A stretch of 64,000 bases of DNA, taken from contig CAKRVB010000007.1 of NCBI GenBank assembly GCA_934408725.1, positions 1-64,000 of the forward strand, read 5' to 3'. The notes beneath the pieces were generated by a model that was not told the DNA's origin, did no database searches, and worked only from the letters and a program-made list of their open reading frames with translations. Below, piece after piece: positions 7,639 to 20,174 of this stretch (position 1 is its first letter; each line of letters starts with the position of its first letter). A program made the position numbers and the translations under genes. The stretch is from an uncultured Marvinbryantia sp. (GTDB lineage Bacteria > Bacillota > Clostridia > Lachnospirales > Lachnospiraceae).

Positions 7639-8322
7639 TTAGGAATTCTCCATTGCTCTCTCATGAGCTTTTTCTTTATAATGATGGGTCTCTTCCAGCA
7701 TCATATCCTTCACCTTCATCAGTCGGATCTGAGAAGAACGTTCATTTTCACCCAGCTTCATGGAAATATACTTGATATTTTCCTGTGCTTCCGGAATGAT
7801 GACATGCTCCAGCGCGTTTACTCGTCTTCTGGTTTTCTCAATCTCCGCTGACATCAACTGGCAGGCTTTTTCACTCTCTGCAAGTTTCAGCATATCCGGC
7901 AGCACATCTGCCAGCGATTTTACTGCACCATCCAGGTCACTGGAAGTAAAAGCAAAACCGTAAGAATAGATATCATTGGCATCTGCGGTTCTGGTCTTGT
8001 ACCCCAGCACCGGAATGTCCACGCTCATAACATTCTTCTTGTCCACTTCCAGATAGACTTCCTGTTTCGGTGTCATCAATGCAGTCTTCAATGTCGGTTC
8101 TGACATTCCTGCTTTGGCAATGACGAAGTTGGTGTTTGCAGAACGGATGCCGGCTTCTACCTTCAGACGCAGTTCCATGTTCTCACGGACAAGGTCCAGG
8201 AACTGTCTCATCAATTCATCTCGCTTATCCTTCAGGAGCTTATGTCCACGAACCGCTGTCTTCAGCTTGTTCTTTTGTCTGGTCAGCTCCATACGGGTAG
8301 GATTTACCTGTGTAGATGCCAC
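7639..8322 (-). CDS. atpD: V-type ATP synthase/ATPase subunit D (central rotor shaft)
   Basis: 227 residues with the NPTRMELTRQKNKLKTAVRGHKLLKDKRDELM start that defines subunit D, the long coiled-coil axle turning inside the A3B3 head. Both ends are helical coiled coil (about 5-60 and 130-215) with a short globular middle. Last gene of the operon, 36 bases after atpB. The start is a GTG with GGAAGG upstream; no better ATG is available in frame. Confidence 0.95.
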   Translation of the reverse strand: MASTQVNPTRMELTRQKNKLKTAVRGHKLLKDKRDELMRQFLDLVRENMELRLKVEAGIRSANTNFVIAKAGMSEPTLKTALMTPKQEVYLEVDKKNVMSVDIPVLGYKTRTADANDIYSYGFAFTSSDLDGAVKSLADVLPDMLKLAESEKACQLMSAEIEKTRRRVNALEHVIIPEAQENIKYISMKLGENERSSQIRLMKVKDMMLEETHHYKEKAHERAMENS

Positions 8323-8358
8323 TTTGCATTCACCTTCCTTCCAAGTTTATAATGCGAT

Positions 8359-9732
8359 TTACTGTTTTCCATAGTACATATCGAGATACTTGTCATCGAT
8401 ACGTTTCAGCTCGCTTCTCGGAAGAATGGACAGCAGTTTCCATCCAATATCCAGTGTTTCTTCAATATCACGGTTGGTATTGTAACCCTGGGATACGTAC
8501 TCTTTTTCAAATGCATCTGCAAATTTTGCATAGATCAGGTCAATATCTGACAGAGCCGCTTCACCAAGGATAACCATCAGCTCTTTTGCGTCTTTACCAC
8601 GGGAGTATGCAGCAAACAACTGGTTCATGGTATTGGCATGGTCCGCACGGGTCTTTCCTTCACCGATACCCTTATCTTTCAGTCGTGACAGAGATGGCAG
8701 TACATCAATAGGCGGTGTTACACCTCTTCTGTAGAGGTCTCGGCTTAAGATAACCTGTCCTTCGGTAATATATCCGGTAAGGTCAGGGATTGGATGGGTC
8801 TTATCATCCTCCGGCATGGTCAGGATCGGGATCATGGTGATACTTCCGTCTTTACCTGCCTGACGTCCTGCTCTTTCATACAATGTTGCAAGGTCAGTGT
8901 ACATGTATCCAGGATATCCACGACGTCCAGGAACTTCCTTACGTGCGGCAGATACTTCACGAAGGGCATCTGCGTAGTTGGTGATATCTGTCAGGATAAC
9001 CAGAACATGCATGCCTTTTTCGAAAGCAAGGAATTCTGCTGCGGTCAGGGCCATACGTGGTGTTGCGATACGTTCTACCGCCGGGTCATTGGCCAGGTTC
9101 ACGAACATAACGGTACGGTCGATGGCGCCTGTCTCTTTAAAGCTCTCTACGAAGAAGTTAGATTCTTCGAATGTAATACCCATAGCTGCGAAGACAACGG
9201 CGAACTGTTCATCTTTTCCGCGAACTTTAGCCTGTCTTGCGATCTGCGCTGCCAGCTGTGCATGTGGAAGACCAGATGCAGAGAAGATCGGCAGCTTCTG
9301 TCCACGAACCAGTGTGTTCAGACCATCAATCGCTGAAATACCAGTCTGGATAAACTCCTGCGGATAGCTTCTGGCTGCCGGATTCATGGCAAGGCCATTG
9401 ATATCACGGCGTTCTTCCGGAAGGATCTCCGGACCGTCATCAATCGGACGTCCTACACCGTCAAATACCCGGCCCAGCATGTCACTGGATACGCCCAGCT
9501 CCATGCTCCGTCCAAGGAAACGTACCTTACTGTTTGATAAGTTAATACCTGTTGAACTTTCATATAACTGAACCAGTGCATCACTGCCGTTGATCTCCAG
9601 CACTTTACAACGTCTGGTTTCTCCATTGGCCAGCTCGATCTCTCCCAGTTCATCGTATGCTACATCTTCTACACCCTGTACCAGCATCAAAGGACCTGCT
9701 ACTTCCTGTATGGTTCTATACTCTTTTGGCAT
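8359..9732 (-). CDS. atpB: V-type ATP synthase/ATPase subunit B (regulatory nucleotide subunit)
   Basis: 457 residues, alternating with subunit A in the A3B3 hexamer. There is no Walker A lysine: the P-loop position reads [17 protein letters not shown], as is normal for the non-catalytic B subunit. ATG at 9732 is chosen because GGAGG precedes it and [16 protein letters not shown] is the family start. The gap to the atpA stop is one base, so translation is probably coupled. Confidence 0.96.
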   Translation of the reverse strand: MPKEYRTIQEVAGPLMLVQGVEDVAYDELGEIELANGETRRCKVLEINGSDALVQLYESSTGINLSNSKVRFLGRSMELGVSSDMLGRVFDGVGRPIDDGPEILPEERRDINGLAMNPAARSYPQEFIQTGISAIDGLNTLVRGQKLPIFSASGLPHAQLAAQIARQAKVRGKDEQFAVVFAAMGITFEESNFFVESFKETGAIDRTVMFVNLANDPAVERIATPRMALTAAEFLAFEKGMHVLVILTDITNYADALREVSAARKEVPGRRGYPGYMYTDLATLYERAGRQAGKDGSITMIPILTMPEDDKTHPIPDLTGYITEGQVILSRDLYRRGVTPPIDVLPSLSRLKDKGIGEGKTRADHANTMNQLFAAYSRGKDAKELMVILGEAALSDIDLIYAKFADAFEKEYVSQGYNTNRDIEETLDIGWKLLSILPRSELKRIDDKYLDMYYGKQ

Positions 9733-9733
9733 T

Positions 9734-11503
9734 CTACTGGTCCTCCTTTCCGCAAATGTTGGCAATCTCTACTGCAAGTTCTTTGTGGATTGTCTCATAT
9801 TCTTTCTCTACATCTGCTTCCAGCGTATATTTGTAACGACCAATTCTTTCACGAACAGCCATCTTCAAAATGTCATTGATAGATGCACCGCTGTTCAGTG
9901 CTTCCAGACTCTCGTTATAGAAAGCCATAACCAGCTTCATCATATTATGCTGTTTGTTCAGAGATGTATACGTATCTACTTCATGGAAGGAGTTCTGGTG
10001 CAGGAAGTCCTCACGAATGGATCTTGCTGCTTCCATCTTCAGACGGTCTGTCGGTGACAGTGCATCCATACCTACCATTTTTACAATTTCATCCAGTTCT
10101 GCTTCATCCTGCAGAAGACTCATCATATCCTGACGCAGACTCATCCAGTCCGGAGCTACATGCTCGTTGAACCATGGTCCCATATCATCCAGATACAGAG
10201 AGTAACTGGTCAGCCAGTTAATAGCCGGGAAATGACGTTTGTAAGCCAATGCGGAATCCAGTCCCCAGAATACTTTTACAATACGCAGAGTAGCCTGAGA
10301 TACCGGTTCGGAAATATCTCCACCAGGAGGAGATACAGCACCGATAGCACTTAATGCACCTTCTCTGCCTTCACTTCCCAAAGTAATGACATGACCGGCT
10401 CTTTCATAGAACTGAGCCAGACGGCTTCCCAGATATGCAGGGTAACCTTCTTCACCAGGCATTTCTTCCAGACGTCCGGACATTTCTCGAAGTGCCTCTG
10501 CCCAACGGGATGTAGAGTCTGCCATCAATGCTACGGAATAACCCATATCACGGAAATATTCTGCAATGGTAATACCTGTATAAATAGATGCTTCTCGTGC
10601 GGCAACCGGCATATCAGAGGTATTGGCGATCAGCACGGTTCTTTCCATCAGAGATTCCCCGGTCTTCGGATCTTTCAGTTCCGGGAACTCGTTCAGAACG
10701 TCGGTCATCTCATTTCCACGTTCACCGCAGCCAATATAAACCACGATATCTGCTTCTGCCCATTTTGCCAGCTGATGCTGAATAACGGTTTTACCACTTC
10801 CGAATGGTCCAGGTACTGCTGCCACACCACCTTTGGCGATTGGGAACATACAGTCAACAACACGCTGTCCGGTTACCAGTGGCATATTCGGATGCAGTTT
10901 TTTCTTATAAGGACGACCTTTACGTACCGGCCACTTCTGCATCATGGTCAGTTCCTTGTCGCCATCTGCGGTCTCTAATACACAAATGGTCTGATCTACC
11001 GTAAATTCGCCTTCTTTGATCTCTTTTACTTTACCCTTCATAGTTGGAGGAACCATGATCTTCTGTTCTACGATAATGGTCTCCTGTACCGTACCCAGTA
11101 CATCTCCACCGGATACTTCATCTCCGACCTTGGCAGTCGGAACAAATTTCCATTTTCTGTCACGTTTTAATGCAGGTACTTCTACACCACGAACCAGGTT
11201 GTTGCTTCCAGTTGCTTTCATGATATCATCCAGTGGTCTCTGAATACCATCATAGATGCTGGCAATCAGACCAGGTCCCAGTTCTACGGAAAGTGGTTCT
11301 TCTGTAGATTCTACCGGTTCTCCCGGCTTCAGTCCTGATGTTTCTTCGTATACCTGAATGGAAGCCTCATCACCGTGCATTTCGATGATTTCACCGATCA
11401 GTCGCTGGTTGCTGACACGTACCACGTCAAACATGTTCGCATCTCTCATACCTTCAGCGATAACCAGTGGGCCTGCCACTTTTTTAATCGTTCCTTTACT
11501 CAT
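9734..11503 (-). CDS. atpA: V-type ATP synthase/ATPase catalytic subunit A
   Basis: 589 residues. Catalytic subunit with Walker A GPFGSGKT (about 235), the A-type insertion (about 110-190, including [12 protein letters not shown]) and a C-terminal helical domain. Hydrolyses or makes ATP in concert with the rotor. ATG preceded by AAGGTGATTG; it lies 27 bases after atpF. No frame disruptions. Confidence 0.97.
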   Translation of the reverse strand: MSKGTIKKVAGPLVIAEGMRDANMFDVVRVSNQRLIGEIIEMHGDEASIQVYEETSGLKPGEPVESTEEPLSVELGPGLIASIYDGIQRPLDDIMKATGSNNLVRGVEVPALKRDRKWKFVPTAKVGDEVSGGDVLGTVQETIIVEQKIMVPPTMKGKVKEIKEGEFTVDQTICVLETADGDKELTMMQKWPVRKGRPYKKKLHPNMPLVTGQRVVDCMFPIAKGGVAAVPGPFGSGKTVIQHQLAKWAEADIVVYIGCGERGNEMTDVLNEFPELKDPKTGESLMERTVLIANTSDMPVAAREASIYTGITIAEYFRDMGYSVALMADSTSRWAEALREMSGRLEEMPGEEGYPAYLGSRLAQFYERAGHVITLGSEGREGALSAIGAVSPPGGDISEPVSQATLRIVKVFWGLDSALAYKRHFPAINWLTSYSLYLDDMGPWFNEHVAPDWMSLRQDMMSLLQDEAELDEIVKMVGMDALSPTDRLKMEAARSIREDFLHQNSFHEVDTYTSLNKQHNMMKLVMAFYNESLEALNSGASINDILKMAVRERIGRYKYTLEADVEKEYETIHKELAVEIANICGKEDQ

Positions 11504-11530
11504 TGGACAATCACCTTTCTGAAGATTGAT

Positions 11531-11854
11531 TTATTTGTTGTTTGAAAACAGAATATCGGATCCTACTGCGGTCTCTACAAACTTCTTGACATTTTCCACA
11601 CCTTTTCCGGTATTACCGGATACACCTGGAATCTGAATGATAGCCGGAAGAATCTGATCTTTATACTTATCGATGGCCTGCGGAATCTTCGCTGCCCATT
11701 CCTCGGTAATATAGATCACTGCATACTGGGATAATACCAGCTGATGCAGCCGTTTTTCTGCTTCTTTTTCATCGGATAACGGATATGTGTCCAGACCTAC
11801 TGCTGCAAAGCCGTAGATGCTGTCGTAATCACCCATAACTGCAATCTTATACAT
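11531..11854 (-). CDS. atpF: V-type ATP synthase/ATPase subunit F
   Basis: 107 residues beginning MYKIAVMGDYDSIYGFAAVG, the Rossmann-like start of V-ATPase subunit F, which packs on subunit D in the rotor. The hallmark Gly-x-Asp and ITEEWA segments are present. Its start overlaps the end of atpC by 8 bases. Confidence 0.95.
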   Translation of the reverse strand: MYKIAVMGDYDSIYGFAAVGLDTYPLSDEKEAEKRLHQLVLSQYAVIYITEEWAAKIPQAIDKYKDQILPAIIQIPGVSGNTGKGVENVKKFVETAVGSDILFSNNK

Positions 11855-12818
11855 ACATTTCCCTTACCCTTTCCCGGATGGAATCTTCCGGAAGGTTGTT
11901 GGCCTTTGCGGATAATATGATTCTTACCGTTTTGATCTCATTTTCCCTTGCCAGCACATAAGCTACCAGTGGCTCTACGGAAAATGGATTGTATTTCTGA
12001 GGCTTGATCGTCTGAATGATCTTATTATCACACCAGCGTTCAAATGCAGACGGTGATTCTGCCAGCGCTTCTGCGCCTCCTGCATATGCAGTTCCTGACA
12101 GATATTCGCAGATGGCATCTACACTGTTCAGTGCAGCTCTTGCCAGCGAATCAATGTTCAGGCTGTCACATTCTGCCATAGCCTTCTTCATAAATTCTAA
12201 TGACTTTGCGGTCTTCTGTGAACGTACGGCAATCTTGATATCGGCTACCGCTACAGTATCCTCCGCATAGCTTTTCAGGATACCAGCTTTTGCTTTTTTC
12301 CCTGCTGCATAAATCGCTTCCAGTGTGGCTCTGTCAATGATGACATCGCACAGCTGGCCATCTCGGGTATGCATCAGTGTCTCGTAAGCCTCCTGGGCTG
12401 CCGCTGCCATATAATCCGGAAGTCTGGAAAAATCTTTTTCTGCAATGATCTTCTCCAGTTCCTCACCAGATGGTTCACAGTCTTCATAATAAATACCTGG
12501 ATGTTTTCCCTTTCGGCAGGTCTCTTTGATCGCTGCTTTCAGATTATGGAACTGATTCGGATAGGACAGTACATCAAATACTGACATATCAATGCCCATC
12601 TCACGCATCGTGTTCCAGGTCTTCTCCGTCTCTCTGTTCAGCATCGCATCTGCCTCTAACGGGGTATCACTGTCTCCCCAGCCTTTCTCAGCCAGTACCT
12701 GCAGACAGTTTTCTTCTGTCGGGCAGGCAATCAGCTGTTCGATGACTGTCGCATTCAGCAGTGATACTTCCAGCGCTCGTATTCTCGCAACCGCAAAGGT
12801 AAAATCTATATCTGACAT
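11847..12818 (-). CDS. atpC: V-type ATP synthase/ATPase subunit C (d-type rotor funnel)
   Basis: 323 residues, nearly all alpha-helical, the funnel that links the central axle to the membrane ring. RIRALEVSLLNATVIEQLIACPT at the start and the ENEIKTVRIILSAKANNLP repeat near the C-terminus are typical. It overlaps atpF by 8 bases. Confidence 0.94.
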   Translation of the reverse strand: MSDIDFTFAVARIRALEVSLLNATVIEQLIACPTEENCLQVLAEKGWGDSDTPLEADAMLNRETEKTWNTMREMGIDMSVFDVLSYPNQFHNLKAAIKETCRKGKHPGIYYEDCEPSGEELEKIIAEKDFSRLPDYMAAAAQEAYETLMHTRDGQLCDVIIDRATLEAIYAAGKKAKAGILKSYAEDTVAVADIKIAVRSQKTAKSLEFMKKAMAECDSLNIDSLARAALNSVDAICEYLSGTAYAGGAEALAESPSAFERWCDNKIIQTIKPQKYNPFSVEPLVAYVLARENEIKTVRIILSAKANNLPEDSIRERVREMYV

Positions 12819-12844
12819 GTAAGTCCTCCTTTACTGGTTACGAT

Positions 12845-13438
12845 TTAAGAAAATAATATTTTCTGTACAAGATCCTGGCATTCATCCTTCTTTGCATCAA
12901 ACATTGCTTTGAATGAGCAATTTTCTTCGATTCCGCCATAGGATAAAAGGAAACCTTTTTCTACTGCTGCCGGAGTCTTGGACAGAACCAGTGAACCGCC
13001 TTTTTTCTTTGCGATCTCATTCACTTCTGCTTCAAATCCTGCCGGTAATCTGGCAAGATCCTGTGCATTCAGAGAAATTTTCCCTTTCTGAGGTGCTGCA
13101 AACTTTTCTACCATCTTTTTCAGTGTATCGAAATATTCTGCATCATCTTTCGCACAGAAAGTATCATAAGCTTTCTGAATCGTCTCAGCAATCAGCTCCT
13201 GCTTCGCAGCTAACAGCGCTGTTCTGCGTCTCAGATCTGCTGAGGATTTGACTCTTTCCTGATATCCTGCAAGATCTGCTGCTGATTTCTGTGCAATCTC
13301 TGCAGCCTTTGCATCCGCTTCTGCTTCGGCTGCCGCTTTGATGCGGTCAGCTTCCGCTGCTGCTTCAGCTTTCTTACTGTTGGCGGAGGCATTTGCTTCT
13401 TCCAGAATCTGGCTCATTATTTTTTCTAATCCAGTCAT
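12845..13438 (-). CDS. atpE: V-type ATP synthase/ATPase subunit E (peripheral stalk)
   Basis: 197 residues. The first ~100 form an Ala/Lys/Glu-rich coiled coil (EANASANSKKAEAAAEAD), followed by a compact C-terminal head, as in the E subunit of the stator. It pairs with the G/H coiled coil encoded at the operon's start. The preceding intergenic stretch carries two small hairpins. Confidence 0.93.
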   Translation of the reverse strand: MTGLEKIMSQILEEANASANSKKAEAAAEADRIKAAAEAEADAKAAEIAQKSAADLAGYQERVKSSADLRRRTALLAAKQELIAETIQKAYDTFCAKDDAEYFDTLKKMVEKFAAPQKGKISLNAQDLARLPAGFEAEVNEIAKKKGGSLVLSKTPAAVEKGFLLSYGGIEENCSFKAMFDAKKDECQDLVQKILFS

Positions 13439-13474
13439 TCCCTGTGCTCTCCTTTTCTCTATTTTATCTATTTA

Positions 13475-13511
13475 CGTTCGCTCAGAACGCACACTCGAGA
13501 GCTTCGCTCTC
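13475..13511 (-). promoter_or_regulatory. Paired hairpins between atpK and atpE
   Basis: Two adjacent short inverted repeats, CGTTC/GAACG (13475-13489) and GAGAGC/GCTCTC with a 3-base loop (13497-13511), fill the 91-base gap after the ring-subunit gene. No U-run follows, so full termination is unlikely. Such 3' hairpins can stabilise the upstream message, which suits a subunit needed in about ten copies per complex; this is inference. Confidence 0.45.
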
Positions 13512-13529
13512 TCGTTCCCGTTGCACTCA

Positions 13530-16029
<2,500 letters not shown>

Positions 16030-16073
16030 ATCCGCATCCCTCCTTTGCTTAAAATTAATAAAAAATGAGCACT

Positions 16074-16382
16074 TTAAAACAGAGTCTTAATGACAGCCTC
16101 CGTCGCCTGTGCTTCCTTGCCTGCTGCAAGTGTCTTTAATGCAGCAATCTCTTTCTGGATATCCGCATCTACAGATTCCATAAACTTTTCCGCTTCTTTC
16201 TTTGAAGCTTCCATGGCTGCTCCGGCTTTATCCTTCGCTTCCTGAAGTCTGGCTTCCTTCAGTGCTGCTGCGTCTTTCTTAGCCTGATCCACCATGTCTG
16301 TGCACTGCTGTCGGCATTCTTTTGCAATTGCATCTGCTTTGCCTTCTGCTTCCTGCACTTTTTTAATTGTCTCCGCTACCAT
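16074..16382 (-). CDS. V-type ATP synthase/ATPase subunit G/H (peripheral stalk coiled coil)
   Basis: 102 residues, an unbroken charged coiled coil (AEGKADAIAKECRQQCTDMVDQAKKDAA) matching the NtpF/AtpH peripheral-stalk partner of subunit E. ATG at 16382 is chosen: AGGTGG precedes it, and a longer frame starting at 16439 would overlap the operon's promoter. First gene of the operon. Confidence 0.85.
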   Translation of the reverse strand: MVAETIKKVQEAEGKADAIAKECRQQCTDMVDQAKKDAAALKEARLQEAKDKAGAAMEASKKEAEKFMESVDADIQKEIAALKTLAAGKEAQATEAVIKTLF

Positions 16383-16410
16383 GTTCTCACCACCTTCTTC
16401 GCATAGATTG

Positions 16411-16439
16411 AGTCTATCACATGCTTTGTTAATTTTCAA
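16411..16439 (-). promoter_or_regulatory. Sigma-A promoter of the V-ATPase operon
   Basis: -35 TTGAAA (16434-16439), 17 bp spacer, -10 TAGACT (16411-16416), about 30 bases before the first start codon. Confidence 0.65.
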
Positions 16440-16521
16440 ACATTTTTATGACTAATTCACAATTATTTTTTCTAAAAAAAATATAAATTATGCACTATTA
16501 CTTCCTATTAAAATAGGGGCT

Positions 16522-16698
16522 CTAAATCTGTTTTCGCACTACTGCGTATTCATCGCCGTTCCGGTAATACGGACACTGATAATGGCTGTCTGACAGAAAC
16601 CGAACCAGTTCATCTTCATCCAGATCCATATCGCAGATATAGCACTCATATTCTTCATCGTAACTGTAATAGGCACAGGTATCACATGCTGCCTGCAT
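16522..16698 (-). CDS. Small Cys-rich protein, DUF6472-like
   Basis: 58 residues with CDTCAYYSYDEEYECYICDMDLDEDE and a later CPYY: five cysteines arranged as CxxC, CxxC and a single C in a very acidic context, suggesting a metal-binding mini-domain. The start at 16698 has GAGGAAG before it; the longer frame lacks a site. Similar short proteins are common in Lachnospiraceae, annotated only as domains of unknown function. Confidence 0.75.
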   Translation of the reverse strand: MQAACDTCAYYSYDEEYECYICDMDLDEDELVRFLSDSHYQCPYYRNGDEYAVVRKQI

Positions 16699-16776
16699 TA
16701 TTCTTCCTCTTTTGATTTTCTCTATTTTCAAAAAAACAATTCCGCATATAGTATACCAGAATTTTTACTTTATGTG

Positions 16777-16805
16777 TTGACAAACCTGCATTTCTATCGT
16801 AAAAA
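16777..16805 (+). promoter_or_regulatory. Promoter of the LtaS-like gene
   Basis: TTGACA (16777-16782), 17 bp spacer, TAAAAA (16800-16805). It overlaps the most upstream GTG of the open frame, which is why the real start must lie further down. Confidence 0.65.
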
Positions 16806-16848
16806 ATACTTAGAATTTTACAGAAAGATATCCATAATTTTATTAAAT

Positions 16849-18990
16849 ATGAAAGATATGAAACATTTAAAAAAACATTGTCCTACAAAATCGAATAGCA
16901 ACACAGACCACAGCCAAAAACAGACCAGATTTTTCCATAAAAAAAAGAAAAAATCTTCATCAGCCGGCAGACTGACCGCCCTTTTTTATAAATATCAGAA
17001 TGAAGCTGCCTCGGATGGCTACCTTCTCTGCTATCTGGTACTGCCTCTGGTCCTGGTATTCCTGATTGAGTGTATGGCGTATCATTCTCTGATTGGCGGA
17101 TTTCAATTTATTATTTTTCATCCATATGCGTACCTGATCAATGTGATGATTGTATCGGCTTCCTTTACCTTTGCGCTGGTCTTCCGCAAACGAATCGGTG
17201 TGATCATTCTGATCAGTCTGTTCTGGATGGCCGGAGGTATTGTAAACTTTGTCCTGCTGTTCTACCGTGTTACTCCGTTTACCAGCAGTGATCTGTTACT
17301 GGTAAGGGACGGTCTGGATGTGGCCACCAAGTACCTGAATGTGTTCCAGTATATCGCCATTGGCGTGCTGGTAGTTGTTGTACTGGGACTGTTTATTCTG
17401 TTTTTCCTGAAGACTTCCCGAGCTGAGAAAAAACCGAAATATATCCATTCTATTCCGATCATTCTGGGTTCTCTTTTACTGACCTGGGGTGGAATCGTTC
17501 TGGGACAGTCCACAGGGCTTCTGGAAACTGCTTTCCGTGAGCTTTCCCAGTCTTACCTGAAGAATGGATTTATTTACTGTTTTGGTGCCAGTCTGATCGA
17601 TACCGGTATCAGCAAACCAAGTGATTATTCCGAGGAGGTAATGGAGCAGCTGACAGAGCACTACGAGCCCCTTCCAGACGAGGAAACCGTTACCTATACT
17701 TCGCGCAAACCGAATGTGGTGATTGTCCAGCTGGAGTCTTTCTTTAACGTTAATCGTCTGAAGAATGTGAAGTTTTCCAGCAATCCTTTACCGAATCTGA
17801 CTCGCATGATGGAGACGTATCCTTCTGGTGCGTTCAGTATGCCCGTGGTAGGTGCCGGTACCGTGAACTCCGAATTCGAGGTACTTACCGGCATGAATAT
17901 TGATGATTTCGGTATTGGAGAATATCCATACAAGACAATTGTAAAAGAAACCGCCTGTGAATCTCTGGCTTATGATCTGAAACCTTATGGTTATCATGCC
18001 TTTGCGATTCACAATAATACCGGTGACTTTTATGACCGTAACCTGGTTTATCCGAACCTCGGATTTGACACGTTTACCTCCGTAGAGTATATGTGGCCGG
18101 ACAACTATACGCCGATGGGCTGGGCTAAGGATTCCATCCTGACCAATGAGATCGCGACTGCCCTGGATTCTACGGAAGATCAGGATTTCGTCTTTACCGT
18201 CTCTGTCCAGGGACATGGCAGTTATCCTTCGGATTCCAGCGTGAAGTACAAGCATCATGTCACACTCTCCAGTGACACCATTACTGACGAAGCGTACCTG
18301 ACACAGCTGACTTACTATGTGAACCAGATTTATGAAATGGATCAGTTCATCGGTGATCTGGTGGATATGCTCAGTGAACGGAAAGAGCCTACCATTCTGG
18401 TGATGTATGGCGACCACTGTCCAAGCCTGAATCTGACCGATGATATACTCACCAGCGGAACCATTTATGACACCGAATACTTTATCTGGAACAATGCAGG
18501 CCTGACCTTTGACAATCAGGATATGCAGGCCTATGAGATGGGTTCCACTCTTCTCTCTGCTCTGGAAGTTCCAGATGGAGCCATTAACGCTTATCACCAG
18601 AACTCCGGCCGTCAGCTGCGAAATGGAGAACTTTCAGAAGAAGAATACTTAAGCGGTCTGAAAGAACTGGAATATGACGTGCTTTATGGGGATCGAATTA
18701 CTTACAATGGCCAGAATCCGTTCATTCCAACCAATCTGCAAATGGGATTTTTCCCAATTACCATTGAGGACGTGAACTACACCAGGGATCATGTGCTGAT
18801 CATTCGTGGAAATAACTTCACCCGTTACAGCACAGTACATATTAACGGCTCCTCCGCAGATACACTGTATCTGGATCCAAATACACTGGTCGTGGCCAGC
18901 GTGGATCTGTCTGGAAGGACCGAGATTACCGTGTCACAGTCTACGTTAAGCGCAACTGATAAGTATGTATTTTATCCGCGAAGTCAATAA
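16849..18990 (+). CDS. LtaS-family phosphoglycerol transferase (sulfatase fold)
   Basis: About 713 residues. A Lys-rich start is followed by five membrane helices (about 55-250) and an extracellular sulfatase-type domain (about 290-610). Expected metal/nucleophile positions are visible: VQLESFF (Glu), GAGTVNSEFEVLTG (nucleophile Thr) and VMYGDHCPSLN (Asp-His). LtaS enzymes polymerise glycerol phosphate from phosphatidylglycerol into lipoteichoic acid or related glycolipids. An extra C-terminal beta-rich domain of about 90 residues follows the catalytic part. The start is uncertain between ATG 16849 and ATG 16858. One of only two plus-strand coding genes in the window. Confidence 0.9.
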   Translation: MKDMKHLKKHCPTKSNSNTDHSQKQTRFFHKKKKKSSSAGRLTALFYKYQNEAASDGYLLCYLVLPLVLVFLIECMAYHSLIGGFQFIIFHPYAYLINVMIVSASFTFALVFRKRIGVIILISLFWMAGGIVNFVLLFYRVTPFTSSDLLLVRDGLDVATKYLNVFQYIAIGVLVVVVLGLFILFFLKTSRAEKKPKYIHSIPIILGSLLLTWGGIVLGQSTGLLETAFRELSQSYLKNGFIYCFGASLIDTGISKPSDYSEEVMEQLTEHYEPLPDEETVTYTSRKPNVVIVQLESFFNVNRLKNVKFSSNPLPNLTRMMETYPSGAFSMPVVGAGTVNSEFEVLTGMNIDDFGIGEYPYKTIVKETACESLAYDLKPYGYHAFAIHNNTGDFYDRNLVYPNLGFDTFTSVEYMWPDNYTPMGWAKDSILTNEIATALDSTEDQDFVFTVSVQGHGSYPSDSSVKYKHHVTLSSDTITDEAYLTQLTYYVNQIYEMDQFIGDLVDMLSERKEPTILVMYGDHCPSLNLTDDILTSGTIYDTEYFIWNNAGLTFDNQDMQAYEMGSTLLSALEVPDGAINAYHQNSGRQLRNGELSEEEYLSGLKELEYDVLYGDRITYNGQNPFIPTNLQMGFFPITIEDVNYTRDHVLIIRGNNFTRYSTVHINGSSADTLYLDPNTLVVASVDLSGRTEITVSQSTLSATDKYVFYPRSQ

Positions 18991-18991
18991 A

Positions 18992-19065
18992 AAGCCACTG
19001 GGGACGGAGTTTTCTGGCACTTTAGTGCCAGAAAACTCCGTCCCCAATGGCTTCCCCAATGGCTT
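18992..19065. repeat. REP-like palindrome with a tandem 12 bp repeat
   Basis: A perfect 21 bp inverted repeat (19000-19020 with 19025-19045; arms begin GGGGACGGAGTTTTCTGGCA) with a TTTA loop, extended after a 2-base mismatch by AAGCCA/TGGCTT (18992-18997/19048-19053). The right flank CCCCAATGGCTT is then repeated in tandem (19042-19053 and 19054-19065). There is no U-run, so it is not a normal terminator. GGGGACGG-type palindromes look like dispersed REP elements mobilised by RAYT transposases; none is encoded here. Confidence 0.75.
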
Positions 19066-20069
19066 TACAAATCTATCGTGGTGTCCCTGAGAACCATCTC
19101 TCCTTTTACGATGGTTTTCTGGTCAACCTCTTCTTTTTTCAGTATCTCCATCAGCTGATCCACCGCCAGTGTCCCTGCTTTCTGCATATGGTTATCCACT
19201 GTACTGATCTCCGGTTCACTGCAGATGCTGATCTTGGAATTGTTGTATCCCAGGATCTGCATATCCTGCGGCACCTTGAGTCCCTGCGCTTTTGCAAACT
19301 TACAGGCTCCTACAGCAAGTTCATCGTCTGATGACATCACTACATCCCAGCGTTCTCCCTGATTCCATCGTTCTGCAAGGAATTTCCTGGTATCCTCAAT
19401 TGTGCTGTCTTTCATCAGAACCATCTGTTCTTTTTCCGGCTTCCGTCCATATTTCCGAAATGCATCTCGAATTCCCTGTATTTTCTGTCTTCCGCTATAG
19501 GATAATGAACGATACAGGTAAAGAATTTTGCGATCCTGCGCAAGGAATTGCTCCGTTGCCTGACACATCATCTCCCGGTCATCACAGACTGCACAGTATA
19601 CATTTGGCGCATCCAGATAGGCATTTACCAGCATAACCGGTACTTCCTTCGCAGCTTCTATGATATACTGATTTTTTTCCATGTTTTTTTCAATAAAACT
19701 GGAACCAACCAAAATCAATGCATCTACCCTCTTGGAAAGAAGCAAATTCATATATTTTTCTTTTTCCTCTGTCTCATATCCAGTACAGCATAACAACACA
19801 TCATATTGATATTTATGTAGTTCCTGCTCCACATGATAAACCGCCGAAGCCAGCACCATGTCCGAACTGTCTGCACACATAACACCGACTGTATTCATGG
19901 TGTTCAGCCCCAGCCCTCTGGCAAATACATTCGGCTGATATCCGGTCTCTTCCATTACGGCCAAAATCTTCTTTCTGGTCTTGTCACTGACTTTGCTGTT
20001 CCCGTTCAACACACGAGACACTGTTGCTATTGATACTCCGGCTTTTTCTGAGATATCATAAATATTCAT
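19065..20069 (-). CDS. LacI-family regulator, probably of hexuronate genes
   Basis: 334 residues: N-terminal HTH (YDISEKAGVSIATVSRVLNGNSKVS, about 3-28), hinge, and a periplasmic-binding-protein-like sensor domain. It is the last gene of the uxaC-uxaB-uxaA cluster, about 105 bases after uxaA with a hairpin between them, so it may be partly uncoupled. The identical 14 bp LacI-type sites before uxaC and eda are its most likely targets; the effector is probably a hexuronate or KDG. SD GGGAGG before the ATG. Confidence 0.88.
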   Translation of the reverse strand: MNIYDISEKAGVSIATVSRVLNGNSKVSDKTRKKILAVMEETGYQPNVFARGLGLNTMNTVGVMCADSSDMVLASAVYHVEQELHKYQYDVLLCCTGYETEEKEKYMNLLLSKRVDALILVGSSFIEKNMEKNQYIIEAAKEVPVMLVNAYLDAPNVYCAVCDDREMMCQATEQFLAQDRKILYLYRSLSYSGRQKIQGIRDAFRKYGRKPEKEQMVLMKDSTIEDTRKFLAERWNQGERWDVVMSSDDELAVGACKFAKAQGLKVPQDMQILGYNNSKISICSEPEISTVDNHMQKAGTLAVDQLMEILKKEEVDQKTIVKGEMVLRDTTIDL

Positions 20070-20126
20070 GTGTACCTCCCAATTGGTGCTTTTTCATCCG
20101 CAACACACTTTTTTACTTGCACAAAT

Positions 20127-20152
20127 AGGGCTATCGTAAATCAGATAGCCCT
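20127..20152 (-). terminator. Weak terminator or processing hairpin after uxaA
   Basis: AGGGCTATC/GATAGCCCT, a perfect 9 bp stem with an 8-base loop, followed on the minus strand only by ATTTG. It would reduce but not abolish read-through into the lacI gene. Confidence 0.5.
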
Positions 20153-20174
20153 GTTTTGTCCTATTTTCTGATAC

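Noticed and set aside
17788..18597. Long minus-strand frame (269 codons) inside the LtaS-like gene
   Set aside because: It mirrors codon bias of the true gene, lacks a ribosome site and matches no family; the plus-strand product has clear motifs.
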